A stretch of 64,000 nt of DNA from positions 3,410,001-3,474,000 of the forward strand of contig NZ_CP009451.1 of NCBI RefSeq assembly GCF_000757825.1, written 5' to 3'. The translations under genes were made by a program, and so were the position numbers. The notes below the pieces were generated by a model, which did not search any database, had not been told where the DNA came from, and saw only the letters and a list, made by a program, of their open reading frames with translations. Source of the stretch: Cedecea neteri. Its GTDB lineage: Bacteria > Pseudomonadota > Gammaproteobacteria > Enterobacterales > Enterobacteriaceae. Position 1 is the first letter of the stretch. Every line of letters starts with the position of its first letter. This document shows, one piece after another, positions 42,254 through 52,330 of the stretch.

Positions 42254-42340
42254 AGCGTTTAGTGTTACGGAAAACCCTTGTGACTGCAAGGCAACAACTG
42301 ACGAATGCCTCGCAAACTGGAACAAAATCAAGGCGAAAGC

Positions 42341-42355
42341 GTGTAACGGTTACAC
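42341..42355. promoter_or_regulatory. candidate LacI/GalR-type operator upstream of galR (distal)
   Basis: GTGTAACGGTTACAC is a perfect 7+1+7 palindrome with gal-operator arms but one base shorter in the centre than the 16-base consensus. It is about 102 bases from the proximal site, a spacing that would permit looping. Confidence 0.5.
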
Positions 42356-42494
42356 CTGTCTCAACGAGCTGCCTCTTTTTAGTGCATCTTGCGGATTTTT
42401 AAACGTTTCTGCCCAAATTTTTGCTTACATTTTGCAGTCGGCTGTTGCGATTTCAGCGTAGCTAAAATGAAGGCGTCGCTGCTACATTTGTTGT

Positions 42495-42580
42495 CCCAGA
42501 GGTATTGATAGGTGAAGTCAGCGACTAATTGCTGATCCTATGAATTACACCAACCTGCGCGGATGCGCAGGTTTTTTTTT
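42495..42580 (+). ncRNA. omrB: small RNA OmrB
   Basis: OmrB is an Hfq-dependent small RNA, induced through EnvZ/OmpR, that base-pairs through its 5' end to repress outer-membrane protein and other mRNAs (cirA, fecA, csgD and others). The first 20 bases, CCCAGAGGTATTGATAGGTG, match E. coli OmrB. TGAATTACACCAACCTGCGC follows, and the terminator is CCTGCGC-GGAT-GCGCAGG with nine T residues. The location between galR and aas, its order and its strand all agree with E. coli. A T-rich stretch at 42418-42440 may contain an OmpR site. Confidence 0.94.
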
Positions 42581-42697
42581 GCCTGAATCCCGCCGCCTGT
42601 AACAAGAATCGAGAATTTAAACACCTGGTTGCACTTGGGCTCATTCCCTTGCTTTTTGCCGCTGGTTTCACCGCCAGTGGCGCGAGACAATTCAGAT

Positions 42698-42786
42698 CCC
42701 AGAGGTATTGATTGGTGAGAATTCCTGGTACTCTGCTGAGTACAATTCTTTTGCACCAACCTGCGCAGATGCGCAGGTTTTTTTTT
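42698..42786 (+). ncRNA. omrA: small RNA OmrA
   Basis: OmrA is the tandem twin of OmrB and shares its regulation and most targets. The 5' seed CCCAGAGGTATTGATTGGTG is the E. coli OmrA form. A different middle stem (GGTACTC/GAGTACA region) and the shared 3' end TTGCACCAACCTGCGC lead into the terminator CCTGCGC-AGAT-GCGCAGG with nine T residues. It ends 94 bases before the aas start codon. Confidence 0.94.
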
Positions 42787-42880
42787 GCCATTTTTTGAGC
42801 CCCCTCCCGCACTTAACGCATCTGGTGTACTCTTCGACTCTACACTTAACGCTTGCCGACAGACGACAAAGAGAGTCGCT

Positions 42881-45040
42881 ATGCTTTTTGCTTTTTTCCG
42901 CGCGCTATTCCGCATTCTGTTCCGGGTAACCCTTTCCGGCGATCCGCAGGTTCTTCATTTACAGCGGGTGCTTATTGTTCCAAACCACGTGTCGTTTCTG
43001 GATGGGATCCTCGTCGCACTGTTTCTGCCGGTGCGCCCGGTGTTTGCGGTCTACTCTTCGATCAGCGAGCAGTGGTTTATGCGCTGGCTCAAGCCGCTGA
43101 TTGACTTTGTGCCCCTTGACCCGACCAAGCCGATGTCGATTAAGCACCTTGTTCGCCTGGTGGAGCAGGGCCGTCCGGTAGTGATTTTCCCGGAAGGACG
43201 TATCAGCCTGACCGGCTCGTTGATGAAAATCTACGACGGAGCCGGGTTTGTGGCGGCAAAAGCCCAGGCAACGGTTGTCCCTTTACGTATCGACGGCGCG
43301 GAGCTGACCTTCTTTAGTCGCCTGAAAGGGTTGGTAAAACGTCGGGCTTTCCCACGTATTAGCCTGCATTTGTTGCCGCCAACCGCCATTGCAATGCCGG
43401 AAGCGCCACGGGCAAGGGATCGCCGCAAAATGGCCGGCGAGATGCTGCATCAGATAATGATGGAAGCGCGAATGGCGGTACGTCCGCGCGAGACGCTTTT
43501 TGAGGCTCTGCTGGCGGCAAAAGATCGCTATGGTTCACGCAAAAACTGCATTGAAGACATTAACTTTAAGCCAGATACCTACCGTTCACTGCTGACTAAA
43601 ACTCTGTTTGTGGGCCGAATCCTCGATAAATACAGCGAGCAGGGCGAAACTATTGGTTTAATGCTGCCGAATGCGGCTATCAGCGCGGCGGTAATTTTTG
43701 GCGCTTCTTCACGCGGCCGTATTCCGGCGATGATGAACTACACGGCCGGCGTAAAAGGGCTGACCAGCGCGATTACCGCAGCGCAAATCAAAACTGTCTT
43801 CACCTCTCGCCAATTTCTGGAAAAGGGCAAACTGTGGCATCTGCCGGAACAACTGACGCAGGTGCGCTGGGTGTATCTGGAAGATTTGAAATCTACGGTC
43901 ACCATGAAGGACAAAGTTTGGATCTTTGCCCATCTGCTTGCGCCGCACCTGGCGCAGGTGAAACAGCAGCCCGAAGACGCGGCGATGGTGCTGTTTACCT
44001 CCGGCTCGGAGGGCAACCCGAAAGGCGTGGTGCACAGCCATAAGAGCCTGCTGGCCAACGTCGAGCAGATTCGCACCATCGCTGACTTTACCGCTGACGA
44101 TCGCTTTATGTCCGCGCTGCCGCTGTTCCACTCTTTTGGGCTAACGGTGGGGTTGTTCACGCCGTTGCTGACCGGCGCGGAAGTGTTCCTCTATCCAAGC
44201 CCGCTGCACTATCGCGTGGTGCCTGAACTTATCTATGACCGTAACTGTACGGTCGTGTTTGGCACCTCGACGTTCCTCGGTAACTATGCGCGCTTTGCCA
44301 ATCCTTATGATTTCTTCCGCCTGCGCTATGTGGTCGCCGGGGCAGAAAAACTGCAGGAAAGCACCAAACAGCTGTGGCAGGACAAGTTTGGCCTGCGCGT
44401 TCTGGAAGGCTACGGCGTGACCGAATGCGCGCCGGTGGTTTCTATTAACGTGCCGATGGCGGCGAAGCCGGGGACGGTGGGGCGTATTCTCCCGGCGATG
44501 GACGCTCGCCTGCTGGCGGTGCCCGGCATTGAGCAGGGCGGAAGGCTGCAGCTCAAGGGGCCAAACATCATGAACGGCTATCTGCGCGTTGAAAATCCAG
44601 GCGTGCTGGAGCGGCCAGAAGCCGAGAACAGTCTCGGCGAAATGGAGCCAGGCTGGTACGACACCGGCGATATCGTGACCTTTGATGAGCAGGGCTACTG
44701 CGTGATTCAGGGGCGTGCGAAACGCTTTGCCAAAATCGCCGGGGAGATGGTATCACTTGAGATGGTTGAGCAGATGGCGATCGGTATTTCGCCTGACAAA
44801 CTGCATGCCACGGTGGTTAAGCACGATGCGGCCAAAGGCGAAGCGTTGGTGATGTTTACCACCGACAGCGAGCTTAACCGCGAAAAACTTCTGCGCTATG
44901 CGCGTGAGCACGGCGTGCCCGAGCTGGCGGTGCCGCGCGATATTCGCTTCCTCAAACAGCTGCCGGTGCTGGGCAGCGGAAAACCAGATTTTGTCACCCT
45001 GAAAGCACAGGTTGATGAAGCGGAGAAGGCCCATGGCTGA
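42881..45040 (+). CDS. aas: bifunctional 2-acylglycerophosphoethanolamine acyltransferase / acyl-ACP synthetase
   Basis: Aas re-acylates lysophosphatidylethanolamine that LplT brings in from the periplasmic leaflet. The 719-residue inner-membrane protein has an N-terminal PlsC-type acyltransferase (NHVSFLD with H36 and D41, FPEGR) and a C-terminal AMP-forming acyl-ACP synthetase ([30 protein letters not shown]). The ATG at 42881 matches the E. coli start MLF. It overlaps lplT, so the two are coupled. Confidence 0.96.
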   Translation: MLFAFFRALFRILFRVTLSGDPQVLHLQRVLIVPNHVSFLDGILVALFLPVRPVFAVYSSISEQWFMRWLKPLIDFVPLDPTKPMSIKHLVRLVEQGRPVVIFPEGRISLTGSLMKIYDGAGFVAAKAQATVVPLRIDGAELTFFSRLKGLVKRRAFPRISLHLLPPTAIAMPEAPRARDRRKMAGEMLHQIMMEARMAVRPRETLFEALLAAKDRYGSRKNCIEDINFKPDTYRSLLTKTLFVGRILDKYSEQGETIGLMLPNAAISAAVIFGASSRGRIPAMMNYTAGVKGLTSAITAAQIKTVFTSRQFLEKGKLWHLPEQLTQVRWVYLEDLKSTVTMKDKVWIFAHLLAPHLAQVKQQPEDAAMVLFTSGSEGNPKGVVHSHKSLLANVEQIRTIADFTADDRFMSALPLFHSFGLTVGLFTPLLTGAEVFLYPSPLHYRVVPELIYDRNCTVVFGTSTFLGNYARFANPYDFFRLRYVVAGAEKLQESTKQLWQDKFGLRVLEGYGVTECAPVVSINVPMAAKPGTVGRILPAMDARLLAVPGIEQGGRLQLKGPNIMNGYLRVENPGVLERPEAENSLGEMEPGWYDTGDIVTFDEQGYCVIQGRAKRFAKIAGEMVSLEMVEQMAIGISPDKLHATVVKHDAAKGEALVMFTTDSELNREKLLRYAREHGVPELAVPRDIRFLKQLPVLGSGKPDFVTLKAQVDEAEKAHG

Positions 45041-46229
45041 ACAGGCTGGCAATAGCGGTTCTTTGTGGTCCCGGGGCATGATGGCGGTGACCGCGGCGCA
45101 GTTTTTATCGGCCTTTGGCGACAATGCGCTGCTGTTTGCGACGCTCGCGGTGCTCAAGCAGCAGTTCTACCCGGACTGGAGCCAGCCGGTGCTCCAGATG
45201 GTGTTTGTCGGCGCCTACATCCTGTTTGCACCTTTTGTGGGGCAGGTGGCCGATAGTTTCGCCAAAGGGCGAGTGATGATGCTGGCCAACAGCATGAAGC
45301 TTGTCGGCGCAGCGGTGATTGCGGTGGGGCTGAATCCTTTTGTCGGCTACACGCTCGTAGGCATTGGCGCGGCGGCCTATTCCCCGGCTAAATACGGCAT
45401 TCTCGGCGAGTTAACGACCGGGGACAGGCTGGTGAAAGCCAACGGCCTGATGGAGTCCTCTACCATTGCCGCTATCCTGCTTGGGTCGGTGGCTGGTGGG
45501 GTGCTGGCGGACTGGAACCTGACGGCGGCGCTGGTGGTCTGTGCGCTGGTTTACGGCGGGGCGGTGATAGCCAACGTCTTTATCCCTAAACTTGCCGCGG
45601 CGCGTCCCGGTCAGTCCTGGCGCTTTAAGCCGATGACCCACAGCTTCTTTTTCGCCTGCCGCAGCCTGTGGCGCAGCGGGGAAACGCGATTCTCGCTGGT
45701 GGGTACCAGCCTGTTCTGGGGGGCGGGCGTGACGCTGCGCTTCCTGCTGGTGCTGTGGGTGCCGGTTGCATTGGGGATCACGGATAACGCCACGCCTACC
45801 TACCTGAATGCGATGGTTGCGGTCGGGATTGTGGTGGGGGCCGGGGCCGCAGCGAAGCTGGTGACGCTCGAAACCGTTGCCCGCTGCATGCCTGCCGGAA
45901 TATTGATAGGCGTCGGAGTGCTTATTTTTGCTCTCCAGCACGCTCTGCTTCCATCCTATGCCTTACTGGTGCTGATAGGCCTGCTGGGTGGTTTCTTTGT
46001 GGTGCCGCTTAACGCGCTGCTCCAGGAACGCGGCAAGCACACCGTTGGCGCGGGCAACGCGATCGCCGTGCAGAATCTGGGCGAAAATACCGCCATGCTT
46101 TTGATGCTCGGTCTGTTCTCGCTGGCGGTGAAAACCGGGGCGTCGATTGTTGGGATTGGGATCGGGTTTGGTGCGGTGTTTGCGCTGGCGATTAGCGCGC
46201 TTTGGCTGTGGCAAATCAAGCAGAAATAG
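45033..46229 (+). CDS. lplT: lysophospholipid transporter LplT
   Basis: LplT flips lysophospholipids across the inner membrane to Aas. The 398-residue, 12-helix MFS protein matches E. coli LplT ([62 protein letters not shown]). The ATG at 45033 overlaps the aas stop (ATGGCTGA) and follows GGAGAAGG. It ends at a bidirectional hairpin shared with tas. Confidence 0.96.
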   Translation: MAEQAGNSGSLWSRGMMAVTAAQFLSAFGDNALLFATLAVLKQQFYPDWSQPVLQMVFVGAYILFAPFVGQVADSFAKGRVMMLANSMKLVGAAVIAVGLNPFVGYTLVGIGAAAYSPAKYGILGELTTGDRLVKANGLMESSTIAAILLGSVAGGVLADWNLTAALVVCALVYGGAVIANVFIPKLAAARPGQSWRFKPMTHSFFFACRSLWRSGETRFSLVGTSLFWGAGVTLRFLLVLWVPVALGITDNATPTYLNAMVAVGIVVGAGAAAKLVTLETVARCMPAGILIGVGVLIFALQHALLPSYALLVLIGLLGGFFVVPLNALLQERGKHTVGAGNAIAVQNLGENTAMLLMLGLFSLAVKTGASIVGIGIGFGAVFALAISALWLWQIKQK

Positions 46230-46235
46230 CAGTAA

Positions 46236-46254
46236 GGCCCTCTTTTGGAGGGCC
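46236..46254. terminator. bidirectional terminator between lplT and tas
   Basis: GGCCCTC-TTTTG-GAGGGCC forms a 7-bp stem between two convergent genes. The flanking T-tracts are short, so efficiency is uncertain. Confidence 0.65.
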
Positions 46255-46262
46255 GAACTTTC

Positions 46263-47306
46263 TTACGGAGCCGGATAAGTATAAATCCGATGCGCCGCTT
46301 CAATCTCCTCAATCACCTCTTCACCTAGCGTCAGATTCAGGCTTTCAAGGTTGGTCTTAAGCTGTTCCATCGTGGTGGCGCCGAGCAGCGTGCTGGCGAC
46401 AAACGGCTGACGGCGAACGAAGGCCAGCGCCATCTGCGCCGGATCCAGATTATGGCGTTTCGCTATCTCGACGTAGGCCGCAACGGCTTTCTGTGACTGT
46501 TCGCTGCTGTAGCGGGTAAAACGGCTAAAGAGCGTGTTGCGGGCGCCAGCCGGTTTTGCCCCGTTCAGGTATTTGCCCGACAGTACGCCAAAGGCGAGGC
46601 AAGAATACGCGAGCAGCTCCACGCCCTCGTGCTGGCTTATTTCAGACAGGCCAACCTCAAAGCTACGGTTTAACAGGCTGTACGGGTTTTGAATCGTGAC
46701 GATGCGCGGCAGATCGTGTCTCTCAGCAAGCTGCAGGTAGCGCATCACGCCCCAGGCCGTTTCGTTCGAGACGCCGATATAGCGAATCTTCCCGGCACGC
46801 TGGCACTCCGTAAGCGCTTCGAGCGTTTCCAGCAGCGTTACCGGCAGCGACGTTGTGTCGTTCCAGGTGTAGCCGAGCTTGCCGAACATGTTGGTCTGGC
46901 GCTGCGGCCAGTGAACCTGGTAAAGATCCAGATAATCGGTTTGCAGGCGCTTGAGGCTGGCGTCCAGCGCTTCACGAATGTTTTTGCGGTCGAGGATCTG
47001 GTTAGGGCGGATGCCCGCGTCGTTATTACGGGCCGGGCCGCTAACTTTAGAGGCGATGACCAGCTTTTCACGGTTGCCGCGCGCTTTCAGCCAGCTTCCT
47101 ACATAGCTTTCCGTTAAGCCCTGAGTTTCCGGGCGCGGGGGCACCGGGTACATTTCCGCGACATCAATCAGATTCACGCCCTGACTGACGGCATAGTCGA
47201 GCTGCTGGTGGGCATCGGCCTCGCTGTTTTGTTCACCAAAGGTCATGGTTCCCAGCCCCAGCGTGCTGACTTCAAGTGAACTGTGGGGGATACGGTGATA
47301 GTGCAT
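46263..47306 (-). CDS. tas: aldo-keto reductase Tas
   Basis: Tas is an NADP(H)-dependent aldo-keto reductase first found as a suppressor of tyrosine auxotrophy in E. coli. The 347-residue protein has the same length and sequence pattern (MHYHRIPHSSLEVSTLGLGTMTFG). The tetrad is visible: Asp and Tyr in LIDVAEMYPVP, Lys in VIASKVSG, His in YQVHWPQR. It keeps its E. coli place between lplT and ygdR. Confidence 0.94.
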   Translation of the reverse strand: MHYHRIPHSSLEVSTLGLGTMTFGEQNSEADAHQQLDYAVSQGVNLIDVAEMYPVPPRPETQGLTESYVGSWLKARGNREKLVIASKVSGPARNNDAGIRPNQILDRKNIREALDASLKRLQTDYLDLYQVHWPQRQTNMFGKLGYTWNDTTSLPVTLLETLEALTECQRAGKIRYIGVSNETAWGVMRYLQLAERHDLPRIVTIQNPYSLLNRSFEVGLSEISQHEGVELLAYSCLAFGVLSGKYLNGAKPAGARNTLFSRFTRYSSEQSQKAVAAYVEIAKRHNLDPAQMALAFVRRQPFVASTLLGATTMEQLKTNLESLNLTLGEEVIEEIEAAHRIYTYPAP

Positions 47307-47445
47307 AGCCGGCTTCCTGTTGTTCTTTTGATACGTCAGGCATCGTTACCCGACAAAAGGTCTATAAACATGGCAGAGGCCGAGGCAAAGCGAAAGAGGG
47401 GAGGCAAGAAAAGTCACCAGGCCAGCCGGTGGGCTGACCCTGAGA

Positions 47446-47664
47446 TTAGCGCTCGATAATCTGGGAAACGTCGTTGCGGTTGATCTGCATTTCGTTACCC
47501 TGCTGGTCGCGATAACTGACCAGACCTGTGTCTTCATCAACCTTAGGTTTACCTTCGGTCAAAATCATTCGTCCATCTTTGGTTGCCATCACATAGTCAC
47601 TGCTGCAGCCTGAAACGGCAAAGGCAAGACCAATGGCGGAGATTGCTACTGCCCATTTAGTCAT
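47446..47664 (-). CDS. ygdR: small lipoprotein YgdR (DUF903)
   Basis: This 72-residue lipoprotein has signal peptide residues 1-19 and lipobox VSGC with Cys20. The mature part [28 protein letters not shown] is the SH3-like DUF903 fold and is almost identical to E. coli YgdR. AGGAA precedes the ATG. In E. coli ygdQ follows between ygdR and mutH, but here only 159 bases separate ygdR from mutH. Confidence 0.94.
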   Translation of the reverse strand: MTKWAVAISAIGLAFAVSGCSSDYVMATKDGRMILTEGKPKVDEDTGLVSYRDQQGNEMQINRNDVSQIIER

Positions 47665-47823
47665 CGTTGTGTTCCTCGTCAGGAAGGGATCCCGTTAATA
47701 AGTCTAGTAATAACCTGATGAACAGGGGAAGGAAAGCAGCAAATTCTTATTAGGGCGAGGGAAATGTAACATTCTCCGGCGTGTACTGACATAAACCTGG
47801 ATTGCCTTTCCCTACCGCAGCGC

Positions 47824-48510
47824 TTAGAGCGTGAAGTGCCGTGCGAGCAGCGCAGCCGTAAAGTTCTTCTTCAAATAAAAGCCGCGTGGCAGCGTGAGAA
47901 TAGGCGCACCATCGGCGCCGATGGCCTCGGTTAATGCCCGGCTGTTGGCGGCTTTGGGCCTCAGCTGCAGCACTTCGCCGTGGCGGGCGGTAATACGCTC
48001 GACCTGGCCCAGCACAATCAAGTCCATCAGCTCTTCCCAGTCCAGACGCAGCTGCCGCTCTTCTTCTTCTGAGGGACTCCAGAGCAGAGGAGAGCCAACG
48101 TGCCGCTCGGCGAGTGGAATTTGCCTTTCACCTTCCACCGGGATCCACAGCACGCGCTTGAGCTTGTGCCGCACGTGGCTGGTTTCCCAGACAACGCCGC
48201 TATTACCGGTTAGTGGCGCGACGCACACAAAAGTGGTTTCCAGCGGGCGGCCAAGGCTATCCACCGGGATCGTTTTAAGCTCGATGCCGAGATTAGCAAA
48301 GTCCTGCTCGGGCTTGCTGCCCGCGCTGGCGCCCAGCCACAGCTCCAGCAAAACGCCAATCCAGCCTTTGTCTCTTTTCAGGTCTTTCGGCGTCTGTAGC
48401 CCGGCGCAGGCCGACAGTTCTCCCAGGGTATAACCGGCTACCTGCTGGGCCTGCTGGAGCAGTTCGGCTTCACTCTTTGGGGGCGTAATTAGGGGACGTA
48501 TCGGTTGCAT
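47824..48510 (-). CDS. mutH: DNA mismatch repair endonuclease MutH
   Basis: MutH nicks the unmethylated strand at hemimethylated GATC sites after MutS and MutL find a mismatch. The 228-residue protein keeps the catalytic triad in the same numbering as E. coli: D70, E77 and K79 in [36 protein letters not shown] is also conserved. It is on the opposite strand to rppH with a long shared upstream region. Confidence 0.96.
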   Translation of the reverse strand: MQPIRPLITPPKSEAELLQQAQQVAGYTLGELSACAGLQTPKDLKRDKGWIGVLLELWLGASAGSKPEQDFANLGIELKTIPVDSLGRPLETTFVCVAPLTGNSGVVWETSHVRHKLKRVLWIPVEGERQIPLAERHVGSPLLWSPSEEEERQLRLDWEELMDLIVLGQVERITARHGEVLQLRPKAANSRALTEAIGADGAPILTLPRGFYLKKNFTAALLARHFTL

Positions 48511-49196
48511 AGCTCGTTGATGTTTTTTGGTTAAAAAATGAACGCACTTTGTTCACAGCGAAAGTTTAGTTTAGTCGTCTGAGGATAAGATTAACAATAT
48601 TCTGATTTATAATGATTTTTTTAAGTCAGCCGTTTCGCTGTGGCGGCATGAAAAAAGCTTTTCCAAATCTGGTCACTGGCAATGAACAGGATCTTACACC
48701 ATGTTATCCACAGAAAAATGGGATAACTGGGAAAAAGCTCGACTACTGGTTCCATTTACAGCCTTGACGGGGCGGTAAAAACCAATTTTTCACCGATTTG
48801 TGCCTAACTTGTTTGCACAATCTGTGGATAAAAACGACATTGCTCGATCTTTCATCAGTCAACGATCTTCGTATGTGACGATCGTCACATTATGAAAGCG
48901 ATGTGTCATTTTTATGGTATTATAGTTATGATATATAAAGACTTTAATATGTGTTCGGATTGCTCCTGATTTTACTTGTCCCGAGTTGTCCCGATGTAAT
49001 TCGTTAGTTCTTCACAGTTATATCCACAGAAAAAGTGAATAAAACGGCTGGTTTTGGCCGCCCCTGTTTATAACCCGGCTATCTTTTGTGAGTTATTCAA
49101 ATGTTATTCCATGCAAACGCCGCCGAGAGAGTGGTTTACCGCCTGACACTTGTATGAAACAATCGATGCAATCTAAGTTTGTTTTGAGGTAGTCCG
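48511..49196. other. mutH-rppH divergent control region
   Basis: This 686-base non-coding gap is AT-rich and holds no credible gene. It contains a perfect CRP-type palindrome (48874-48889) and AT-rich -10-like sequences (TATTAT at 48918-48923, TATGAT at 48927-48932) downstream of it. Several GATC sites occur nearby. Confidence 0.55.
48874..48889. promoter_or_regulatory. candidate CRP binding site
   Basis: TGTGA-CGATCG-TCACA is a perfect match to the CRP consensus core (TGTGA-N6-TCACA) and lies within an 18-bp perfect palindrome (48873-48890). It precedes -10-like hexamers by about 40-60 bases on the rppH strand. Confidence 0.6.
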
Positions 49197-49727
49197 GTGA
49201 TCGATGATGATGGCTACCGCCCCAACGTTGGGATCGTAATATGTAATCGGCAGGGACAGGTGATGTGGGCGCGGCGTTTTGGCCAACATTCCTGGCAATT
49301 TCCTCAGGGGGGCATTAATCCTGGCGAGTCCGCTGAACAGGCAATGTACCGGGAGCTTTTCGAAGAAGTCGGTTTGCAGAGAAAAGACGTTCGCATTCTT
49401 GCCTCGACCCGAAACTGGTTGCGTTACAAATTACCTAAACGTTTGGTGCGTTGGGACACAAAGCCGGTTTGTATCGGCCAAAAACAAAAATGGTTTCTTT
49501 TGCAGCTGCTGAGCAGCGACGGTGAGATCAATATGCAAACCAGCAGCACGCCGGAATTTGATGGCTGGCGCTGGGTCAGTTATTGGTATCCGGTTCGTCA
49601 GGTTGTTTCATTTAAGCGCGACGTTTACCGCCGCGTAATGAAAGAGTTTGCCAGCGTGGTTATGCCACTGCAGGAAGTTACACCACCACGCAATAACTCG
49701 CCGGCCTGGCGACGTAAAAGAGGTTAA
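49197..49727 (+). CDS. rppH: RNA pyrophosphohydrolase RppH
   Basis: RppH removes pyrophosphate from the 5' end of mRNAs, which triggers RNase E decay. The 176-residue Nudix hydrolase has its box at residues 38-60 ([23 protein letters not shown] has E53, E56 and E57 as metal ligands). It starts with GTG, as in E. coli. ptsP follows after 12 bases, so both are cotranscribed. Confidence 0.96.
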   Translation: MIDDDGYRPNVGIVICNRQGQVMWARRFGQHSWQFPQGGINPGESAEQAMYRELFEEVGLQRKDVRILASTRNWLRYKLPKRLVRWDTKPVCIGQKQKWFLLQLLSSDGEINMQTSSTPEFDGWRWVSYWYPVRQVVSFKRDVYRRVMKEFASVVMPLQEVTPPRNNSPAWRRKRG

Positions 49728-49739
49728 GTCACGCGAAAA

Positions 49740-51986
49740 ATGCTCACCCGTCTGCGAGAAATAGTCGAAAAGGTCGCTAGTGCCCCGCGCCTCAATGAGG
49801 CGCTGGACATCCTGGTGACTGATATCTGCCTTGCGATGGATACCGAGGTTTGCTCGGTTTATCTCGCCGATCATGAGCGCCGCTGTTTTTACCTTATGGC
49901 GACCCGTGGGTTAAAAAAACCGCGTGGTCGCACCGTTACGCTTGCCTTTGATGAAGGTATTGTTGGCCTGGTTGGGCGGCTCGCGGAGCCGATTAACCTG
50001 GCCGATGCGCAAAAACACCCCAGCTTTAAATATGTACCCGCCGTAAAAGAGGAGCGTTTTCGTGCGTTCCTTGGGGTGCCTATTATCCAGCGCCGTCAGC
50101 TTCTGGGGGTGCTTGTTGTCCAGCAGCGTGAACACCGGCAGTACGATGAGAGCGAAGAGTCTTTCCTCGTTACGCTGGCCACGCAGATGGCCGGGATTTT
50201 GTCCCAGTCTCAGTTAGCGGCGCTGTTTGGGCAGTACCGCCAGACCCGCATCCGCGCGCTTCCGGCATCGCCTGGCGTTGCCATTGCAGAAGGCTGGATG
50301 GACACCACCGTCCCGCTGATGGAGCAGGTCTTTGAGGCATCAACCCTGGATACCGCACTTGAGCGTGAGCGTCTTACCGCCGCGCTGGAAGAGGCTTCCG
50401 GGGAGTTTCGCCGCTACAGCAAGCGTTTTGCCGCCGGGGCTCAGAAAGAGACCGCGGCTATCTTCGATCTTTACTCTCACCTGTTAACCGATGCGCGCCT
50501 TCGCCGTGAACTTTTTGCCGAGGTGGACAAAGGCTCGGTGGCCGAATGGGCGGTAAAAACGGTTGTTGAGAAGTTTGCTGAACAGTTTGCCAGCCTCTCT
50601 GACAGCTACCTGAAAGAGCGGGCGGGAGACCTCAAAACCCTGGGGCAGCGCCTGCTGTTCCACCTCGACGACACTATTCAGAGCCCGAATACCTGGCCCG
50701 AGCGCTTTGTTCTGGTTGCGGATGAGCTTTCGGCCACCACCCTTGCCGAGCTGCCGCAGAAGCGCCTTGCGGGCGTAGTCGTGCGCGACGGTGCGGCAAA
50801 CTCTCATGCTGCCATCATGGTGCGTGCGCTCGGTATTCCGACCGTTATGGGGGCGGATATTCAGCCTTCGGTACTGCATCGCCGCATGCTGGTGGTGGAC
50901 GGCTATCGCGGCGAATTGCTGGTGGATCCTGAGCAGGTACTGCTGCAGGAATACCAGCGCCTGGTGAGCGAAGAAAACGAACTCAGCCGCCTGGCGGAAA
51001 ACGACGTAGAGCAGCCTGCTGCGCTAAAAAGCGGTGAGCGTGTGCAGGTGATGCTTAATGCGGGCCTTAGCCCCGAGCATGAAGAACAGCTTGGCAGCCG
51101 TATCGACGGCATCGGGCTGTACCGCACCGAAATCCCGTTTATGCTGCAAAGCGGTTTCCCTTCAGAAGAAGAGCAGGTCGCGCAGTATCAGGGCATGCTG
51201 CAGATGTTTAACGACAAGCCGGTGACGCTGCGTACGCTCGACGTTGGGGCCGACAAACAGCTCCCGTACATGCCCATCAGCGAAGAAAATCCTTGCCTTG
51301 GCTGGCGAGGGATCCGCATCACGCTCGATCAGCCAGAGATCTTCCTGATCCAGGTTCGAGCGATGCTGCGGGCGAACGCGGCGACGGGGAATCTCAGCAT
51401 TCTGCTGCCGATGATCACCAGCATTGATGAGATTGACGATGCCCGCAGGCTGATCGATCGCGCAGGCCGTGAAGTTGAAGAAGAATTAGGTTATCAACTG
51501 CCCGAGCTAAGGCTTGGGGTGATGGTTGAAGTTCCTTCGATGGTGTTCATGCTGGGTCACCTGGCCGGGCGCGTTGATTTTATTTCCGTGGGGACGAACG
51601 ATCTTACCCAGTATCTGCTGGCGGTCGATCGTAATAACACGCGGGTGGCTAGCCTTTACGATAGCCTGCACCCGGCAATGCTGCGCACGCTAAACCTGAT
51701 TGCCCGCGAAGCGGAGCGCTATAACATCGACCTGTGCCTGTGCGGTGAGATGGCCGGCGACCCGATGTGCGTCGCGATTCTGGTAGGGATGGGCTACCGC
51801 CATCTTTCGATGAACGGCCGCTCTGTCGCACGTATTAAATACCTGCTGCGCCATATCCATCTGGAAGAAGCCGAAGTACTTGCTCAGCGCAGCCTTGAGG
51901 CACAAATGGCGACGGAAGTACGCCACCAGGTCGCGGCGTTTATGGAGCGGCGTGGCATGGGCGGCCTGATCCGCGGCGGACGCTAA
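49740..51986 (+). CDS. ptsP: PTS-Ntr enzyme I (phosphoenolpyruvate-protein phosphotransferase)
   Basis: PtsP takes phosphate from PEP and passes it to NPr in the nitrogen PTS. The 748-residue protein has an N-terminal GAF sensor (about 1-170), the enzyme I phosphohistidine domain with His356 in GAANSHAAIM, and the PEP-binding barrel with RTEIPFML and the SVGTNDLTQYLLAVDR signature. Length and sequence match E. coli PtsP. A hairpin at 51998-52018 follows the stop. Confidence 0.97.
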   Translation: MLTRLREIVEKVASAPRLNEALDILVTDICLAMDTEVCSVYLADHERRCFYLMATRGLKKPRGRTVTLAFDEGIVGLVGRLAEPINLADAQKHPSFKYVPAVKEERFRAFLGVPIIQRRQLLGVLVVQQREHRQYDESEESFLVTLATQMAGILSQSQLAALFGQYRQTRIRALPASPGVAIAEGWMDTTVPLMEQVFEASTLDTALERERLTAALEEASGEFRRYSKRFAAGAQKETAAIFDLYSHLLTDARLRRELFAEVDKGSVAEWAVKTVVEKFAEQFASLSDSYLKERAGDLKTLGQRLLFHLDDTIQSPNTWPERFVLVADELSATTLAELPQKRLAGVVVRDGAANSHAAIMVRALGIPTVMGADIQPSVLHRRMLVVDGYRGELLVDPEQVLLQEYQRLVSEENELSRLAENDVEQPAALKSGERVQVMLNAGLSPEHEEQLGSRIDGIGLYRTEIPFMLQSGFPSEEEQVAQYQGMLQMFNDKPVTLRTLDVGADKQLPYMPISEENPCLGWRGIRITLDQPEIFLIQVRAMLRANAATGNLSILLPMITSIDEIDDARRLIDRAGREVEEELGYQLPELRLGVMVEVPSMVFMLGHLAGRVDFISVGTNDLTQYLLAVDRNNTRVASLYDSLHPAMLRTLNLIAREAERYNIDLCLCGEMAGDPMCVAILVGMGYRHLSMNGRSVARIKYLLRHIHLEEAEVLAQRSLEAQMATEVRHQVAAFMERRGMGGLIRGGR

Positions 51987-51997
51987 TTTATTCAATA

Positions 51998-52018
51998 TGT
52001 CCCGGCATCACCGGGACA
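51998..52018. repeat. hairpin repeat, first copy (after ptsP)
   Basis: TGTCCCGG-CATCA-CCGGGACA forms a perfect 8-bp stem. The hairpin and its next four bases are repeated exactly at 52167-52191. It may stabilise or terminate the ptsP transcript, although no T-tract follows. Confidence 0.6.
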
Positions 52019-52166
52019 TTACCCTTACCTGACAACAAGGGATAAAACGTGGTTTTTCCCTTGTTGTGGTTTATCAGCCGAAAACCCTGAAAGGGTTTTC
52101 CCTGTTTGTTTTCTTTGATGCCTTGTGTAGTTTTAATTTCCCACGCACGTCGTGCATTGTCTTAGG

Positions 52167-52187
52167 TGTCCCGGCATCACCGGGACA
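52167..52187. repeat. hairpin repeat, second copy (before lgt)
   Basis: This is an exact second copy of the hairpin at 51998-52018, 169 bases further on, in the 344-base ptsP-lgt gap. The 148 bases between the copies hold no gene. Confidence 0.6.
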
Positions 52188-52330
52188 TTACACATCTTTT
52201 ACAACTTCCATAATCAATCACTCAGGCCGTTTGTGCTATGATCCGCTGCTTTCGGAGCGCATCGATAGCGGTGCGTACTTGCAACCCGCCTTTAATTTTT
52301 TGGCGGGGTAACAATAGCTTGTGGTGACAG

